From positions 1-45,039 of IMG/VR virus record IMGVR_UViG_3300033571_006088: DNA of 45,039 bases. One strand, 5' to 3'. The DNA is from a virus. The notes beneath the pieces are model-generated. The model ran no database searches. It was given only the letters and a program-made list of their open reading frames with translations, and was not told where the DNA came from. The translations under genes were made by a program, and so were the position numbers. Positions 36,170-41,242 of this stretch are shown piece by piece (the stretch's first letter is position 1; every line of letters starts with the position of its first letter).

Positions 36170-36360
36170 ATGGTATCACTTACCCAATGAACATCATTTA
36201 GTACACCTTTCATTGCTGCTCTACTATACCCACAAGCATAGGGATAACCTTTCTCAGGATCATCTATTGCAGTCTCTGATTCATAGATTGCCTTCTCAAG
36301 TACCTCAATAATATTATTCAGTTTTTCATCAATCATAATTTGAATGTTAGTATCAATCAT
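36157..36360 (-). CDS. Conserved small phage protein, YPYAxGYSRAAM family
   Basis: 67 aa. The helix KLNNIIEVLEKAIYESETAI is followed by YPYACGYSRAAMKGVLND, a motif seen in small proteins of many T4-like phages. The ATG at 36358-36360 overlaps the previous TGA by one base; a TTG one codon upstream is not needed. The last codons and TAG stop run into the inverted repeat of P4. Confidence 0.78.
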   Translation of the reverse strand: MIDTNIQIMIDEKLNNIIEVLEKAIYESETAIDDPEKGYPYACGYSRAAMKGVLNDVHWVSDTMCQL

Positions 36361-36635
36361 CAAACTGCACCATAGAAAGGATTGCCAAGTTGAGGAAGTT
36401 CAGTGTTATCTTTTACAAACACATAACCATGTGCAATTCTATCGCGAATTGCAAGTGTTTTTTCTACCCTGTTGAGATACTTTTTAGACATTGTTTCAAT
36501 GCCATCCCATTCTAATACCTGCAAACACCACTCTTTTGATACATCACCAAAGGGAGTTTTAACAGGATACAATGACACTACCATTGTGCCATCTTTAGAT
36601 TTAAGAGTTGGGAAGTCAGTCATTTGATTTATCAT
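36360..36635 (-). CDS. Hypothetical early protein, 91 aa
   Basis: MINQMTDFPTLKSKDGTMVV is followed by a mixed alpha/beta protein with WCLQVLEWDGIETMSKKYLN. No family recognised. The start ATG is at the predicted 5' end of the P5 transcript; Met5 (MTDFPTLK) is an alternative start in the same frame. It is coupled to the 67-aa gene downstream. Confidence 0.75.
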   Translation of the reverse strand: MINQMTDFPTLKSKDGTMVVSLYPVKTPFGDVSKEWCLQVLEWDGIETMSKKYLNRVEKTLAIRDRIAHGYVFVKDNTELPQLGNPFYGAV

Positions 36636-36699
36636 ACATGTATGATAGCATGGATTTAGGTGTTTTGGTAAATATAGCGACCAGTTTCACAACTGGCAC
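36632..36699 (-). promoter_or_regulatory. Early regulatory cassette P5
   Basis: IR core CCAGTT-N4-AACTGG (36681-36696), TGC-TATCAT (-10 at 36642-36647), palindrome TCATACATGTATGA (36632-36645). The middle (GCTATATTTACCAAAAC) is nearly identical to P4 and P8. The outer border ATACCATGTG at 36697-36706 is shared by P2, P3, P4, P5 and P8. It controls the 91- and 67-aa genes. Confidence 0.85.
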
Positions 36700-36709
36700 A
36701 TGGTATAGT

Positions 36710-36970
36710 TCACCAGTCATAACTTGGGATGCCTTCAATTACATCACCATCAGAATCTAGCATCAACCATTCATACCCATTAGATGCAGCAATTCCTAAC
36801 AGAAATGCAATGGATTGTGGCATGTTTTCTTCATACTCAACTTGTGGCACTGAGAATAGGTAAGAGAATGAACTTTGGAAGTGTGCATTACCTTTTGCCC
36901 ACTCATTATCTGCTAGTTTGATGTGCCCAGTTGATGCAACCATCATAGTTTCAGATTTAACTTTAATCAT
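36710..36970 (-). CDS. Hypothetical early protein, 86 aa
   Basis: Starts MIKVKSETMMVASTGHIKLA; ends with an acidic strand pattern (YEWLMLDSDGDVIEGIPSYD). The ATG at 36968-36970 was chosen because GGAG lies 9 nt upstream; longer in-frame starts overlap the 45-aa gene extensively. It overlaps the 45-aa gene by 8 bp. No family recognised. Last gene of the P6 operon. Confidence 0.75.
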   Translation of the reverse strand: MIKVKSETMMVASTGHIKLADNEWAKGNAHFQSSFSYLFSVPQVEYEENMPQSIAFLLGIAASNGYEWLMLDSDGDVIEGIPSYDW

Positions 36971-37100
36971 TGATTTGCTCCAGTTGGGCATTAAGTTGTT
37001 GAGTGTGAGTTTGTACAATGTTAAGAGCAACATTCAGAATGTTAGCAATACCACTGAAACCAACAGTAGCAACAACCAAACCAGTAAAAAAGAGTTTCAT
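36963..37100 (-). CDS. Small secreted or membrane peptide, 45 aa
   Basis: MKLFFTGLVVATVGFSGIAN is a hydrophobic N-terminal segment that could be a signal peptide or membrane anchor, followed by a helix LNIVQTHTQQLNAQLEQIND. Such short membrane peptides are common in cyanophage early regions. 1 bp after the 53-aa gene, and it overlaps the 86-aa gene. Its 3' end carries the GGAG used by the next gene. Confidence 0.65.
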   Translation of the reverse strand: MKLFFTGLVVATVGFSGIANILNVALNIVQTHTQQLNAQLEQIND

Positions 37101-37101
37101 T

Positions 37102-37263
37102 TTATACAAAAAGATCAACAGAAATGTCTTTGAGATTTAATCCTTGAAGTTGAGAAAAGACCCTATTACATATAATTGTAGGTGCTTTCTTTGCACTTGA
37201 TTTCTCATACCAAATGGTCCTACATCCATCATTGGTATCAACTGTAACTTTGTAAGTTTTCAT
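37102..37263 (-). CDS. Hypothetical 53-aa protein
   Basis: MKTYKVTVDTNDGCRTIWYE then SSAKKAPTIICNRVFSQLQ. It looks like a beta-hairpin plus helix; no family recognised. It is 2 bp after the 81-aa gene and 1 bp before the 45-aa gene, within a compact four-gene operon. Confidence 0.68.
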   Translation of the reverse strand: MKTYKVTVDTNDGCRTIWYEKSSAKKAPTIICNRVFSQLQGLNLKDISVDLFV

Positions 37264-37265
37264 TA

Positions 37266-37511
37266 TCAAACAGGGAGAATAGAGAAAGAACCACAGAACT
37301 TACGAACCCATTGCAGAGTATCATAATATCCTCTAGGATTAGACATCACCATGCTTACATTCTTTTCAGGATTGAAAGCAATAGCAACATACTTATAAAC
37401 ATCATTGGATTGTTCAATCTCTTGAATCCACATTTGATTAACTTTACCATCTTGCCAATCCCACCTAGAAGTAGTGTAATGGAAGATCTCAGATGCAATT
37501 TGATTTTTCAT
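37266..37511 (-). CDS. Hypothetical early protein, 81 aa
   Basis: MKNQIASEIFHYTTSRWDWQ then IQEIEQSNDVYKYVAIAFNP; ends VRKFCGSFSILPV. No family recognised. The ATG at 37509-37511 is 6 nt after the -10 of P6; there is no nearby second Met, so here the leaderless start is the only reasonable one. The longer open frame (MCYHTC...) is promoter sequence. Confidence 0.75.
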   Translation of the reverse strand: MKNQIASEIFHYTTSRWDWQDGKVNQMWIQEIEQSNDVYKYVAIAFNPEKNVSMVMSNPRGYYDTLQWVRKFCGSFSILPV

Positions 37512-37575
37512 ACATGTATGATAGCACACTTTTGGGGTCTGTGCTCATTTCGTGTGACGGTTCTACAACTGGCAC
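37508..37575 (-). promoter_or_regulatory. Early regulatory cassette P6
   Basis: IR variant GTGCCAGTTGTAGAACCGTCAC-type (37554-37575, one arm weakened), TGC-TATCAT (-10 at 37518-37523), palindrome TCATACATGTATGA (37508-37521). The spacer is identical in class to P3. It drives the 81-, 53-, 45- and 86-aa genes and lies downstream of tRNA-Thr. Confidence 0.83.
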
Positions 37576-37592
37576 ACCAATATAAAATAAGT

Positions 37593-37647
37593 CCACACAT
37601 TTGTGGAATTATGTCAGTTTTATGCACTTAATTCTACACATTTGTAG
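37593..37647 (-). repeat. Twin hairpins between tRNA-Thr and cassette P6
   Basis: Two 14-bp inverted repeats with the same loop: CTACA-AATG-TGTAG (37634-37647) and CCACA-AATG-TGTGG (37593-37606) on the minus strand. The stems differ by a paired change (T-A versus C-G), suggesting the structure is kept. They may end or process the tRNA transcript. Confidence 0.5.
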
Positions 37648-37657
37648 TAAGTTCAGA

Positions 37658-37728
37658 AGCCCTATAACAGAATTGAACTGTTCTCTGTAGTTTACAAAAC
37701 TACTGCATCACCACAATGCTTATAGGGC
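37658..37728 (-). tRNA. trnT-UGU: tRNA-Thr (anticodon UGU)
   Basis: 71-nt cloverleaf read on the minus strand: acceptor GCCCTAT/ATAGGGC (7 bp), D-arm GCAT...ATGC, anticodon stem GTAGT/ACTAC with loop TTTGTAA (anticodon TGT at 34-36), T-arm AACAG-TTCAATT-CTGTT. No encoded CCA. It decodes ACA (and other ACN by wobble), a codon used heavily in the AT-rich structural genes. It lies 9 bp after the two-TM protein gene. Confidence 0.92.
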
Positions 37729-37737
37729 AAGAAAGGA

Positions 37738-38043
37738 TTACTCCTTAAACATAGAAATTACTATCCAAATTGCAAGAGAAATAGCACCAATAATTAGGAT
37801 GTACTTCCATGCTGCTACTACAAACAAAACAAACAGAACAAATAAAATACCACCACCTGAAATCTCCGCACCATCATTAGATTTAGATGCGGAAGATGAT
37901 CCAAATTGTGCAGTTGCATTGAGACACTTTCCACCAGTGCTAGATTCTGCACTTAAAACAGCATCACTATAGTTATATGCCTCAACCCATACAGTTTGTA
38001 TATGGTTTGAGGGCATCCTTACACTACACTTCCAATCTTGCAT
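37738..38043 (-). CDS. Small protein with two C-terminal membrane helices
   Basis: 101 aa. Residues 1-66 are soluble and contain two Cys (WKCSVRMP, GGKCLNAT); residues about 67-98 hold two hydrophobic helices (ILFVLFVLFVVAAW and YILIIGAISLAIWIVISMF). Follows the nuclease gene after 1 bp, last protein gene before tRNA-Thr. Function unknown; membrane location is predicted from composition. Confidence 0.78.
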   Translation of the reverse strand: MQDWKCSVRMPSNHIQTVWVEAYNYSDAVLSAESSTGGKCLNATAQFGSSSASKSNDGAEISGGGILFVLFVLFVVAAWKYILIIGAISLAIWIVISMFKE

Positions 38044-38044
38044 G

Positions 38045-38713
38045 TTATTTGTTATTGTATTCTACAATATACTGCTTGAGAGTGTCAACATAATCATCAG
38101 GGTTTCTAACAAAAACTTGTGTCTCACCTGAATGACAAGAAATCAAGGTCACAATTTGTTCTACTTTGTTACCAGTCATTTCTTCATACATCAGTGCATA
38201 ACCAGTTTCTTGAACAAAATAGTTTTTAATTTGACTCTCATACTTCGGTTTAGAAGAACTTTTGAAATCAATGATAGAAAGTTTCCCTTGATATTCTGCA
38301 ATACAGTCAACACGACCAGCAATACCAAGATTTTCAGAATAAAGAGCACTTTCCAAATAGTGAATGTTATTTACATCATTGAGAATGAATTGAAACTGAT
38401 TAAACAGATTCAATGCAATTTTATACTTTTCAGTATCATATTCTACTTCTTCATTGTTGATATAATCTTCCACAAGTTTGTGGAACTTAGTACCATTACT
38501 TGATGCAAATTGACTGATTTGATTTGCAGTTTCTTCACCTACACGTTCTCTCCACTGTGCAATGGATTTCCTATTCTGATAGGAAGTAACTGTGGTCACA
38601 GAAGGCAACAGTTTACCATTCACAACATAACGACGAGACCCATCAATAGTTTCAGTGGGAATATCTGCAAGAGCAGGCAGATTGAGATGGTTAAACTTAG
38701 TTTTGGTTTGCAT
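38045..38713 (-). CDS. PD-(D/E)XK exonuclease, MGME1/RecB-like
   Basis: 222 aa. The PD-(D/E)XK core is visible: Glu121 (LESALYS), Asp136 (AGRVDCIAEY), Asp149-x-Lys151 (LSIIDFKSS) and Gln168-x3-Tyr172 (QETGYALMYEE), plus the helix FHKLVEDY (His78). This order is that of the MGME1-like phage exonucleases, which degrade single-stranded or linear DNA ends and may act in recombination or host DNA breakdown. The start is the ATG at 38711-38713 (MQTKTKFNHL); the longer frame begins with TTG and is not needed. In the P7 operon. Confidence 0.87.
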   Translation of the reverse strand: MQTKTKFNHLNLPALADIPTETIDGSRRYVVNGKLLPSVTTVTSYQNRKSIAQWRERVGEETANQISQFASSNGTKFHKLVEDYINNEEVEYDTEKYKIALNLFNQFQFILNDVNNIHYLESALYSENLGIAGRVDCIAEYQGKLSIIDFKSSSKPKYESQIKNYFVQETGYALMYEEMTGNKVEQIVTLISCHSGETQVFVRNPDDYVDTLKQYIVEYNNK

Positions 38714-38733
38714 AATAATGTTGTTGTTAATAA

Positions 38734-38883
38734 TCAAAGAAACTCTGCCATGTAATAGTCAACAGTAACTTCTAGTTCTGCTGCTTTTGCTTCAAGTTCC
38801 ATAGCATATTCTTCTGCCATTTGTGTATCTGCATGGTCACAGAAGAGATCAAGAGTGGAATCAGTCATAAACTTATCTTTCAT
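38734..38883 (-). CDS. Hypothetical 49-aa acidic protein
   Basis: MKDKFMTDSTLDLFCDHADT then QMAEEYAMELEAKAAELEV. Strongly acidic helix, no family recognised. The ATG at 38881-38883 is at the predicted start of the P7 transcript; Met6 is an alternative. First gene of the P7 operon, followed by the nuclease 20 bp later. Confidence 0.7.
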   Translation of the reverse strand: MKDKFMTDSTLDLFCDHADTQMAEEYAMELEAKAAELEVTVDYYMAEFL

Positions 38884-38947
38884 ACATGTATGATACCACA
38901 GATTTACCAAAAAGTCAAGCATATAGGGACGGTTCTACAACTGGCAC
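38880..38947 (-). promoter_or_regulatory. Early regulatory cassette P7
   Basis: Best conventional promoter of the set: TTGACT (38913-38918), 17 bp, TATCAT (38890-38895) with TGG before it; palindrome TCATACATGTATGA (38880-38893). The inverted repeat (38926-38947) is degenerate on its promoter-proximal arm. It drives the 49-aa, nuclease and two-TM genes and possibly tRNA-Thr. This copy confirms the -10 assignment of all others. Confidence 0.88.
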
Positions 38948-38948
38948 A

Positions 38949-39236
38949 TCAAAACTGAGTTTGTGATACAATTTGCTCTGCAAGTTCATCACCAACAACA
39001 CCAGCAATAAACTCCTGAGTTGAATCATCATCTTCACCTTCTGCAACCCAAATGTCTTCAATCAACATGGCAAGATCAGTATCATTTTGACCTGGATTCT
39101 TATCAAATGATTGATACATCATTTGCACAGCATAAGATACAAGATCATCCATGTCCATGCTATCAATTACACGATAACAATGTGCCTGGCACAGATCACT
39201 AATTTGTTCAGAAGTAAGAGTCATTTGTTTTTCCAT
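38949..39236 (-). CDS. MTLTS-family acidic early protein
   Basis: 95 aa. MEKQMTLTSEQISDLCQAHC, then IDSMDMDDLVSYAVQMMYQS, then an acidic stretch (VAEGEDDDSTQEF). Related to the 75-aa protein at 33686-33913; the family is frequent in cyanophages with unknown function. The first ATG is at the predicted 5' end of the P8 transcript; Met5 matches the start of its paralogue, so the first four residues may be an addition by the cassette. Confidence 0.8.
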   Translation of the reverse strand: MEKQMTLTSEQISDLCQAHCYRVIDSMDMDDLVSYAVQMMYQSFDKNPGQNDTDLAMLIEDIWVAEGEDDDSTQEFIAGVVGDELAEQIVSQTQF

Positions 39237-39300
39237 ACATGTATGGTAGCACGTTTTCAGGGGTTTTGGTAAATATAGCGACCAGTTCTACAACTGTCAC
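39233..39300 (-). promoter_or_regulatory. Early regulatory cassette P8
   Basis: IR core CAGTT-N4-AACTG (39282-39296, distal arm GTGACA), TGC-TACCAT (-10 at 39243-39248), palindrome CCATACATGTATGG (39233-39246) with the C/G outer pair. The upstream 39-aa gene ends with a TGA created by the GTGACA variant of the IR arm. It controls the 95-aa gene. Confidence 0.85.
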
Positions 39301-39416
39301 ATGGTATAACTAGGATGCATCATTTTGTGCATATCATGATTCATTTGACGATCTGCATTTGTGTTAACAACAACACCAATCACAAGGCACAAAATACAAA
39401 AAACAGTTGCTTTCAT
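39297..39416 (-). CDS. Small membrane or secreted peptide, 39 aa
   Basis: MKATVFCILCLVIGVVVNTN is a hydrophobic helix, followed by a His/Met-rich tail (QMNHDMHKMMHP). Signal peptide plus short metal-binding-like tail is possible but speculative. ATGA overlap with the 25-aa peptide upstream. The stop codon lies in the inverted repeat of cassette P8. Confidence 0.65.
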   Translation of the reverse strand: MKATVFCILCLVIGVVVNTNADRQMNHDMHKMMHPSYTM

Positions 39417-39490
39417 TTCAAATGTAATGAATAATTAATAAACACTGCAATAACCATTGCAAATAACCACCAAAGAATGAATGTAATCAT
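39413..39490 (-). CDS. 25-aa transmembrane micropeptide
   Basis: MITFILWWLFAMVIAVFINY plus SLHLK: almost wholly one membrane helix with two Trp. It fills the gap between two genes with ATGA overlaps at both ends (39487-39490 and 39413-39416), which strongly suggests coupled translation. No family can be assigned at this length. Confidence 0.6.
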   Translation of the reverse strand: MITFILWWLFAMVIAVFINYSLHLK

Positions 39491-39903
39491 TTGTAGAGAT
39501 AAGAACCTGCCCAATCAGCACGTTTGTACATCTCTTCACAGGATTTCTCATCCATAAGATTATACCTTACACCATTCAATGCAGGTGCAGACCAAGTTGC
39601 AGATTTGTACACATCACCAGTATTCAGATCAACAAAGGCATGAGCACTGCGTTGCTTACTGTCATTGGTAACATGAATAATCTTGGCATACTTTCTGCCT
39701 TTGGTGTAGATATATTCATCAACACCTTCACCCATGCAAAGTTTATCAATTTGTTCTTTGTGCCAATCTACATTCTCACCTTTGTCAATATATTTCCTAT
39801 GATTTGCAATAGAATAAGATTGATAATTGGTACGCAGAACATCACAGAACTGCTCAATCTTGTCAATAACTTTCTCAGTCATTTCAGTGGTTTGATTTTT
39901 CAT
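39487..39903 (-). CDS. Conserved phage protein, FVDLNTGDVYKSATW family
   Basis: 138 aa. The C-terminal half has IYTKGRKYAKIIHVTN, AHAFVDLNTGDVYKSATW and APALNGVRYNLMD, a motif set found in many cyanophage and other phage small proteins; function unknown. The N-terminal half is helical (KVIDKIEQFCDVLRTNYQSY). The ATG at 39901-39903 is at the start of the P9 transcript; Met8 is an alternative. Coupled to two membrane peptides downstream. Confidence 0.82.
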   Translation of the reverse strand: MKNQTTEMTEKVIDKIEQFCDVLRTNYQSYSIANHRKYIDKGENVDWHKEQIDKLCMGEGVDEYIYTKGRKYAKIIHVTNDSKQRSAHAFVDLNTGDVYKSATWSAPALNGVRYNLMDEKSCEEMYKRADWAGSYLYK

Positions 39904-39967
39904 ACATGTATGATAGCACAGAATCCAGGTCTGTGCTCATTTATTGTGCCAGTTCTACAAGTGGCAC
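39900..39967 (-). promoter_or_regulatory. Early regulatory cassette P9
   Basis: Inverted repeat GTGCCA-N10-TGGCAC (39946-39967), second perfect repeat AGCACAGA-N7-TCTGTGCT (39915-39937), TGC-TATCAT (-10 at 39910-39915), palindrome TCATACATGTATGA (39900-39913). It controls the 138-, 25- and 39-aa genes. Confidence 0.86.
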
Positions 39968-39968
39968 A

Positions 39969-40181
39969 TCAATAACGCTCAGGGAGGTCACAATGTGGTA
40001 CAGGATCATAGTCATATCCATCATTCATTGAAGCAGCAACATTTTGGATCTCTTTTGCTTTATACAATAGAAACTCAAGATCCTCCATAAGTTCACTTAA
40101 AGTGTCATCAGTTTTACCCAACAAAGCATCATCAAGTCTATCAAATGCTGCTGATGTTTGTAGAGTATGTTGATGTATCAT
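39969..40181 (-). CDS. Hypothetical helical protein, 70 aa
   Basis: MIHQHTLQTSAAFDRLDDAL then TLSELMEDLEFLLYKAKEIQ; ends in PHCDLPERY. Acidic and helical; no family recognised. ATGA overlap with the 41-aa basic gene. The stop is 2 bp outside the inverted repeat of P9. Confidence 0.75.
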   Translation of the reverse strand: MIHQHTLQTSAAFDRLDDALLGKTDDTLSELMEDLEFLLYKAKEIQNVAASMNDGYDYDPVPHCDLPERY

Positions 40182-40303
40182 TTTACTTTATATTTTTCTT
40201 TTAGGTGTTGTAAAACTTGTCTGCGTGCTTTAATCTTACCTTTGCAGGTTCCTTTAGTATTCTTTTGTTTACCAGAATTGTGTATCCAGTTTGGAGTCTT
40301 CAT
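40178..40303 (-). CDS. Small basic protein, 41 aa
   Basis: MKTPNWIHNSGKQKNTKGTC then KGKIKARRQVLQHLKEKYK. Highly basic, suggesting nucleic-acid binding. It begins 16 bp after the 3' end of tRNA-Arg and overlaps the next start (ATGA). Too short for a family call; the overlap and composition support it. Confidence 0.65.
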   Translation of the reverse strand: MKTPNWIHNSGKQKNTKGTCKGKIKARRQVLQHLKEKYKVK

Positions 40304-40318
40304 TGTTCTTAAGTATAA

Positions 40319-40391
40319 CAGGCACAGAGGGACTCGAACCCCCAATCAACATCTTAGAAGGATGATGCATTATCCATTATGCTATGTGCCC
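40319..40391 (-). tRNA. trnR-UCU: tRNA-Arg (anticodon UCU)
   Basis: 73-nt cloverleaf on the minus strand: acceptor GGGCACA/TGTGCCT (first pair G-U), D-arm GCAT...ATGC, anticodon arm TCATC-CTTCTAA-GATGT with anticodon TCT, T-arm GGGGG-TTCGAGT-CCCTC (one G-U). No CCA encoded. It reads AGA/AGG, common Arg codons in the AT-rich late genes. The 27-43 pair is U-U. Confidence 0.93.
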
Positions 40392-40397
40392 AAAGTA

Positions 40398-40417
40398 TAA
40401 AAGGGACGCAATGTCCC
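40398..40417 (-). terminator. Intrinsic terminator or processing hairpin before tRNA-Arg
   Basis: Minus-strand GGGAC-ATTGC-GTCCC followed by TTTTAT, 10 bp after the stop of the 56-aa gene and 7 bp before the tRNA. The stem is short (5 bp), so termination may be partial; it may instead aid processing of the tRNA 5' end. Confidence 0.6.
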
Positions 40418-40426
40418 TATTTATTA

Positions 40427-40597
40427 TCAGACAGCAACAGGTTCAGTCACACTGTCAAGAACTGCACTATCATAAGCATCAAGGGCATCAACAAGTTCTG
40501 CACCAGTTTGTGCAGTTTGCAGACTCATAATCAGTTGAGCAGCATTTACATTGGTATCAGCAAGATCAGCAGCAAGAGACATCAGGTTGGTAGACAT
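40427..40597 (-). CDS. Hypothetical protein, AQTGxxLLxxLDA family
   Basis: 56 aa: MSTNLMSLAADLADTNVNAA then LQTAQTGAELVDALDAYDSA. It shares AQTG-x-EL-x3-LDA with the 62-aa protein at 34688-34876. The ATG at 40595-40597 was preferred because both members then start MTAT/MSTN and both have a pyrimidine-rich leader without ribosome site. An upstream in-frame ATG (40672) would add 25 Cys-rich residues; less likely. Confidence 0.68.
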   Translation of the reverse strand: MSTNLMSLAADLADTNVNAAQLIMSLQTAQTGAELVDALDAYDSAVLDSVTEPVAV

Positions 40598-40681
40598 AAT
40601 GAAGAAAGTGGTAAGTGAACAAAGTTGTGTAACTTTATCGGTCAGACATTTCCAACCCTTAGGCAAACACATTCCTATAAA

Positions 40682-40822
40682 TCAAGCAGTAAGTTCTACT
40701 TCTAAATTAGATTCATCTTCATCAGGAAGATTATAGATGAATCCATAAAAATCATCATAATCTACACCAAGATAGGTAGCAAAATCCTCTAAATCATCAT
40801 GCAATCTACAAGTGTCAATCAT
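40682..40822 (-). CDS. Hypothetical acidic protein, 46 aa
   Basis: MIDTCRLHDDLEDFATYLGV then DYDDFYGFIYNLPDEDESN. Very acidic. A clear GAGGA ribosome site sits 6-10 nt before the ATG, unlike the leaderless cassette genes. First gene of the P10 operon. No family recognised. Confidence 0.68.
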   Translation of the reverse strand: MIDTCRLHDDLEDFATYLGVDYDDFYGFIYNLPDEDESNLEVELTA

Positions 40823-40836
40823 GTTTCCTCAACTGT

Positions 40837-40904
40837 TGATGTAATCATCATAGCACATAAACTCAGGTTTGGGGAGTGTTATGTGCCAGTTCAAGTTGTG
40901 TCAC
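40837..40904 (-). promoter_or_regulatory. Early regulatory cassette P10 (variant)
   Basis: TGC-TATGAT (-10 at 40847-40852) and IR GTGACA-N10-TGGCAC (40883-40904) with the same 36-bp offset as other copies. The ATG-containing palindrome is absent; GATGATTACATC replaces it and the gene has an 18-nt leader with a ribosome site. The IR lies within the 3' end of the 44-aa gene. Confidence 0.75.
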
Positions 40905-40997
40905 AGGCATAGCATTAACCTGTGGCAAGTTAATGAAAGGATCTCCTACAAATAGGATAACACAAAGGCAGACACCTTTCCAAACTTTATTAGACAT
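40863..40997 (-). CDS. Small membrane peptide, 44 aa
   Basis: MSNKVWKGVCLCVILFVGDP then INLPQVNAMPVTQLELAH. A short hydrophobic segment near the N-terminus may be a signal or anchor. It overlaps the 61-aa gene by 8 bp. Its C-terminal codons (VTQLELAHN) are the inverted repeat of P10, so the coding region has been extended into, or captured by, the cassette. Confidence 0.58.
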   Translation of the reverse strand: MSNKVWKGVCLCVILFVGDPFINLPQVNAMPVTQLELAHNTPQT

Positions 40998-41175
40998 CGT
41001 AGATTTTGTTGAAATTAAATTGATCCTCAAACCATGCTTTTTCTGCATCATCCCAGATGCTAAGTCCAAGCAAGAAACTATAATGTTCTGCCCACACTCT
41101 ACAACTATCCTCAAACCATTCATTACTGGGTTTGCTAACAGAATAATCTTGAAAGTTCATTTGTTTGTTTGTCAT
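40990..41175 (-). CDS. Hypothetical early protein, 61 aa
   Basis: MTNKQMNFQDYSVSKPSNEW then WAEHYSFLLGLSIWDDAEKA. Trp-rich and acidic; no family recognised. The first ATG (41173-41175) is 6 nt after the -10 of P11; Met6 is an alternative start. Coupled to the 44-aa peptide by an 8-bp overlap. Confidence 0.73.
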   Translation of the reverse strand: MTNKQMNFQDYSVSKPSNEWFEDSCRVWAEHYSFLLGLSIWDDAEKAWFEDQFNFNKIYDV

Positions 41176-41239
41176 GAATACATGATAGCATAAAAACTGG
41201 CACTGTGCTCATTTACAGTGCCAGTTCTACAAGTGTCAC
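41172..41239 (-). promoter_or_regulatory. Early regulatory cassette P11 with embedded terminator
   Basis: IR GTGACA-N10-TGGCAC (41218-41239), TGC-TATCAT (-10 at 41182-41187), palindrome TCATGTATTCATGA (41172-41185; arms TCATG/CATGA). In addition, AACTGGCACTGT and its perfect 12-bp complement (41195-41226) with an 8-nt loop are followed by a T tract, a good intrinsic terminator that shares bases with the first IR. Confidence 0.85.
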
Positions 41240-41242
41240 ATG

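Noticed and set aside
37266-37529. Longer start (MCYHTC...) for the 81-aa gene and similar starts at 35395 and 38922
   Set aside because: These extensions translate the -10 promoter and palindrome of the cassettes; the ATG six bases after the -10 is the sensible start.
40319-40391. tRNA-Arg as an integration (att) site
   Set aside because: No integrase, no direct repeat of the tRNA 3' end in the window, and the phage type is strictly lytic.
40863-41123. 86-codon version of the 44-aa gene
   Set aside because: The first 42 codons overlap the 61-aa gene in another frame; only the internal ATG gives a normal coupled start.
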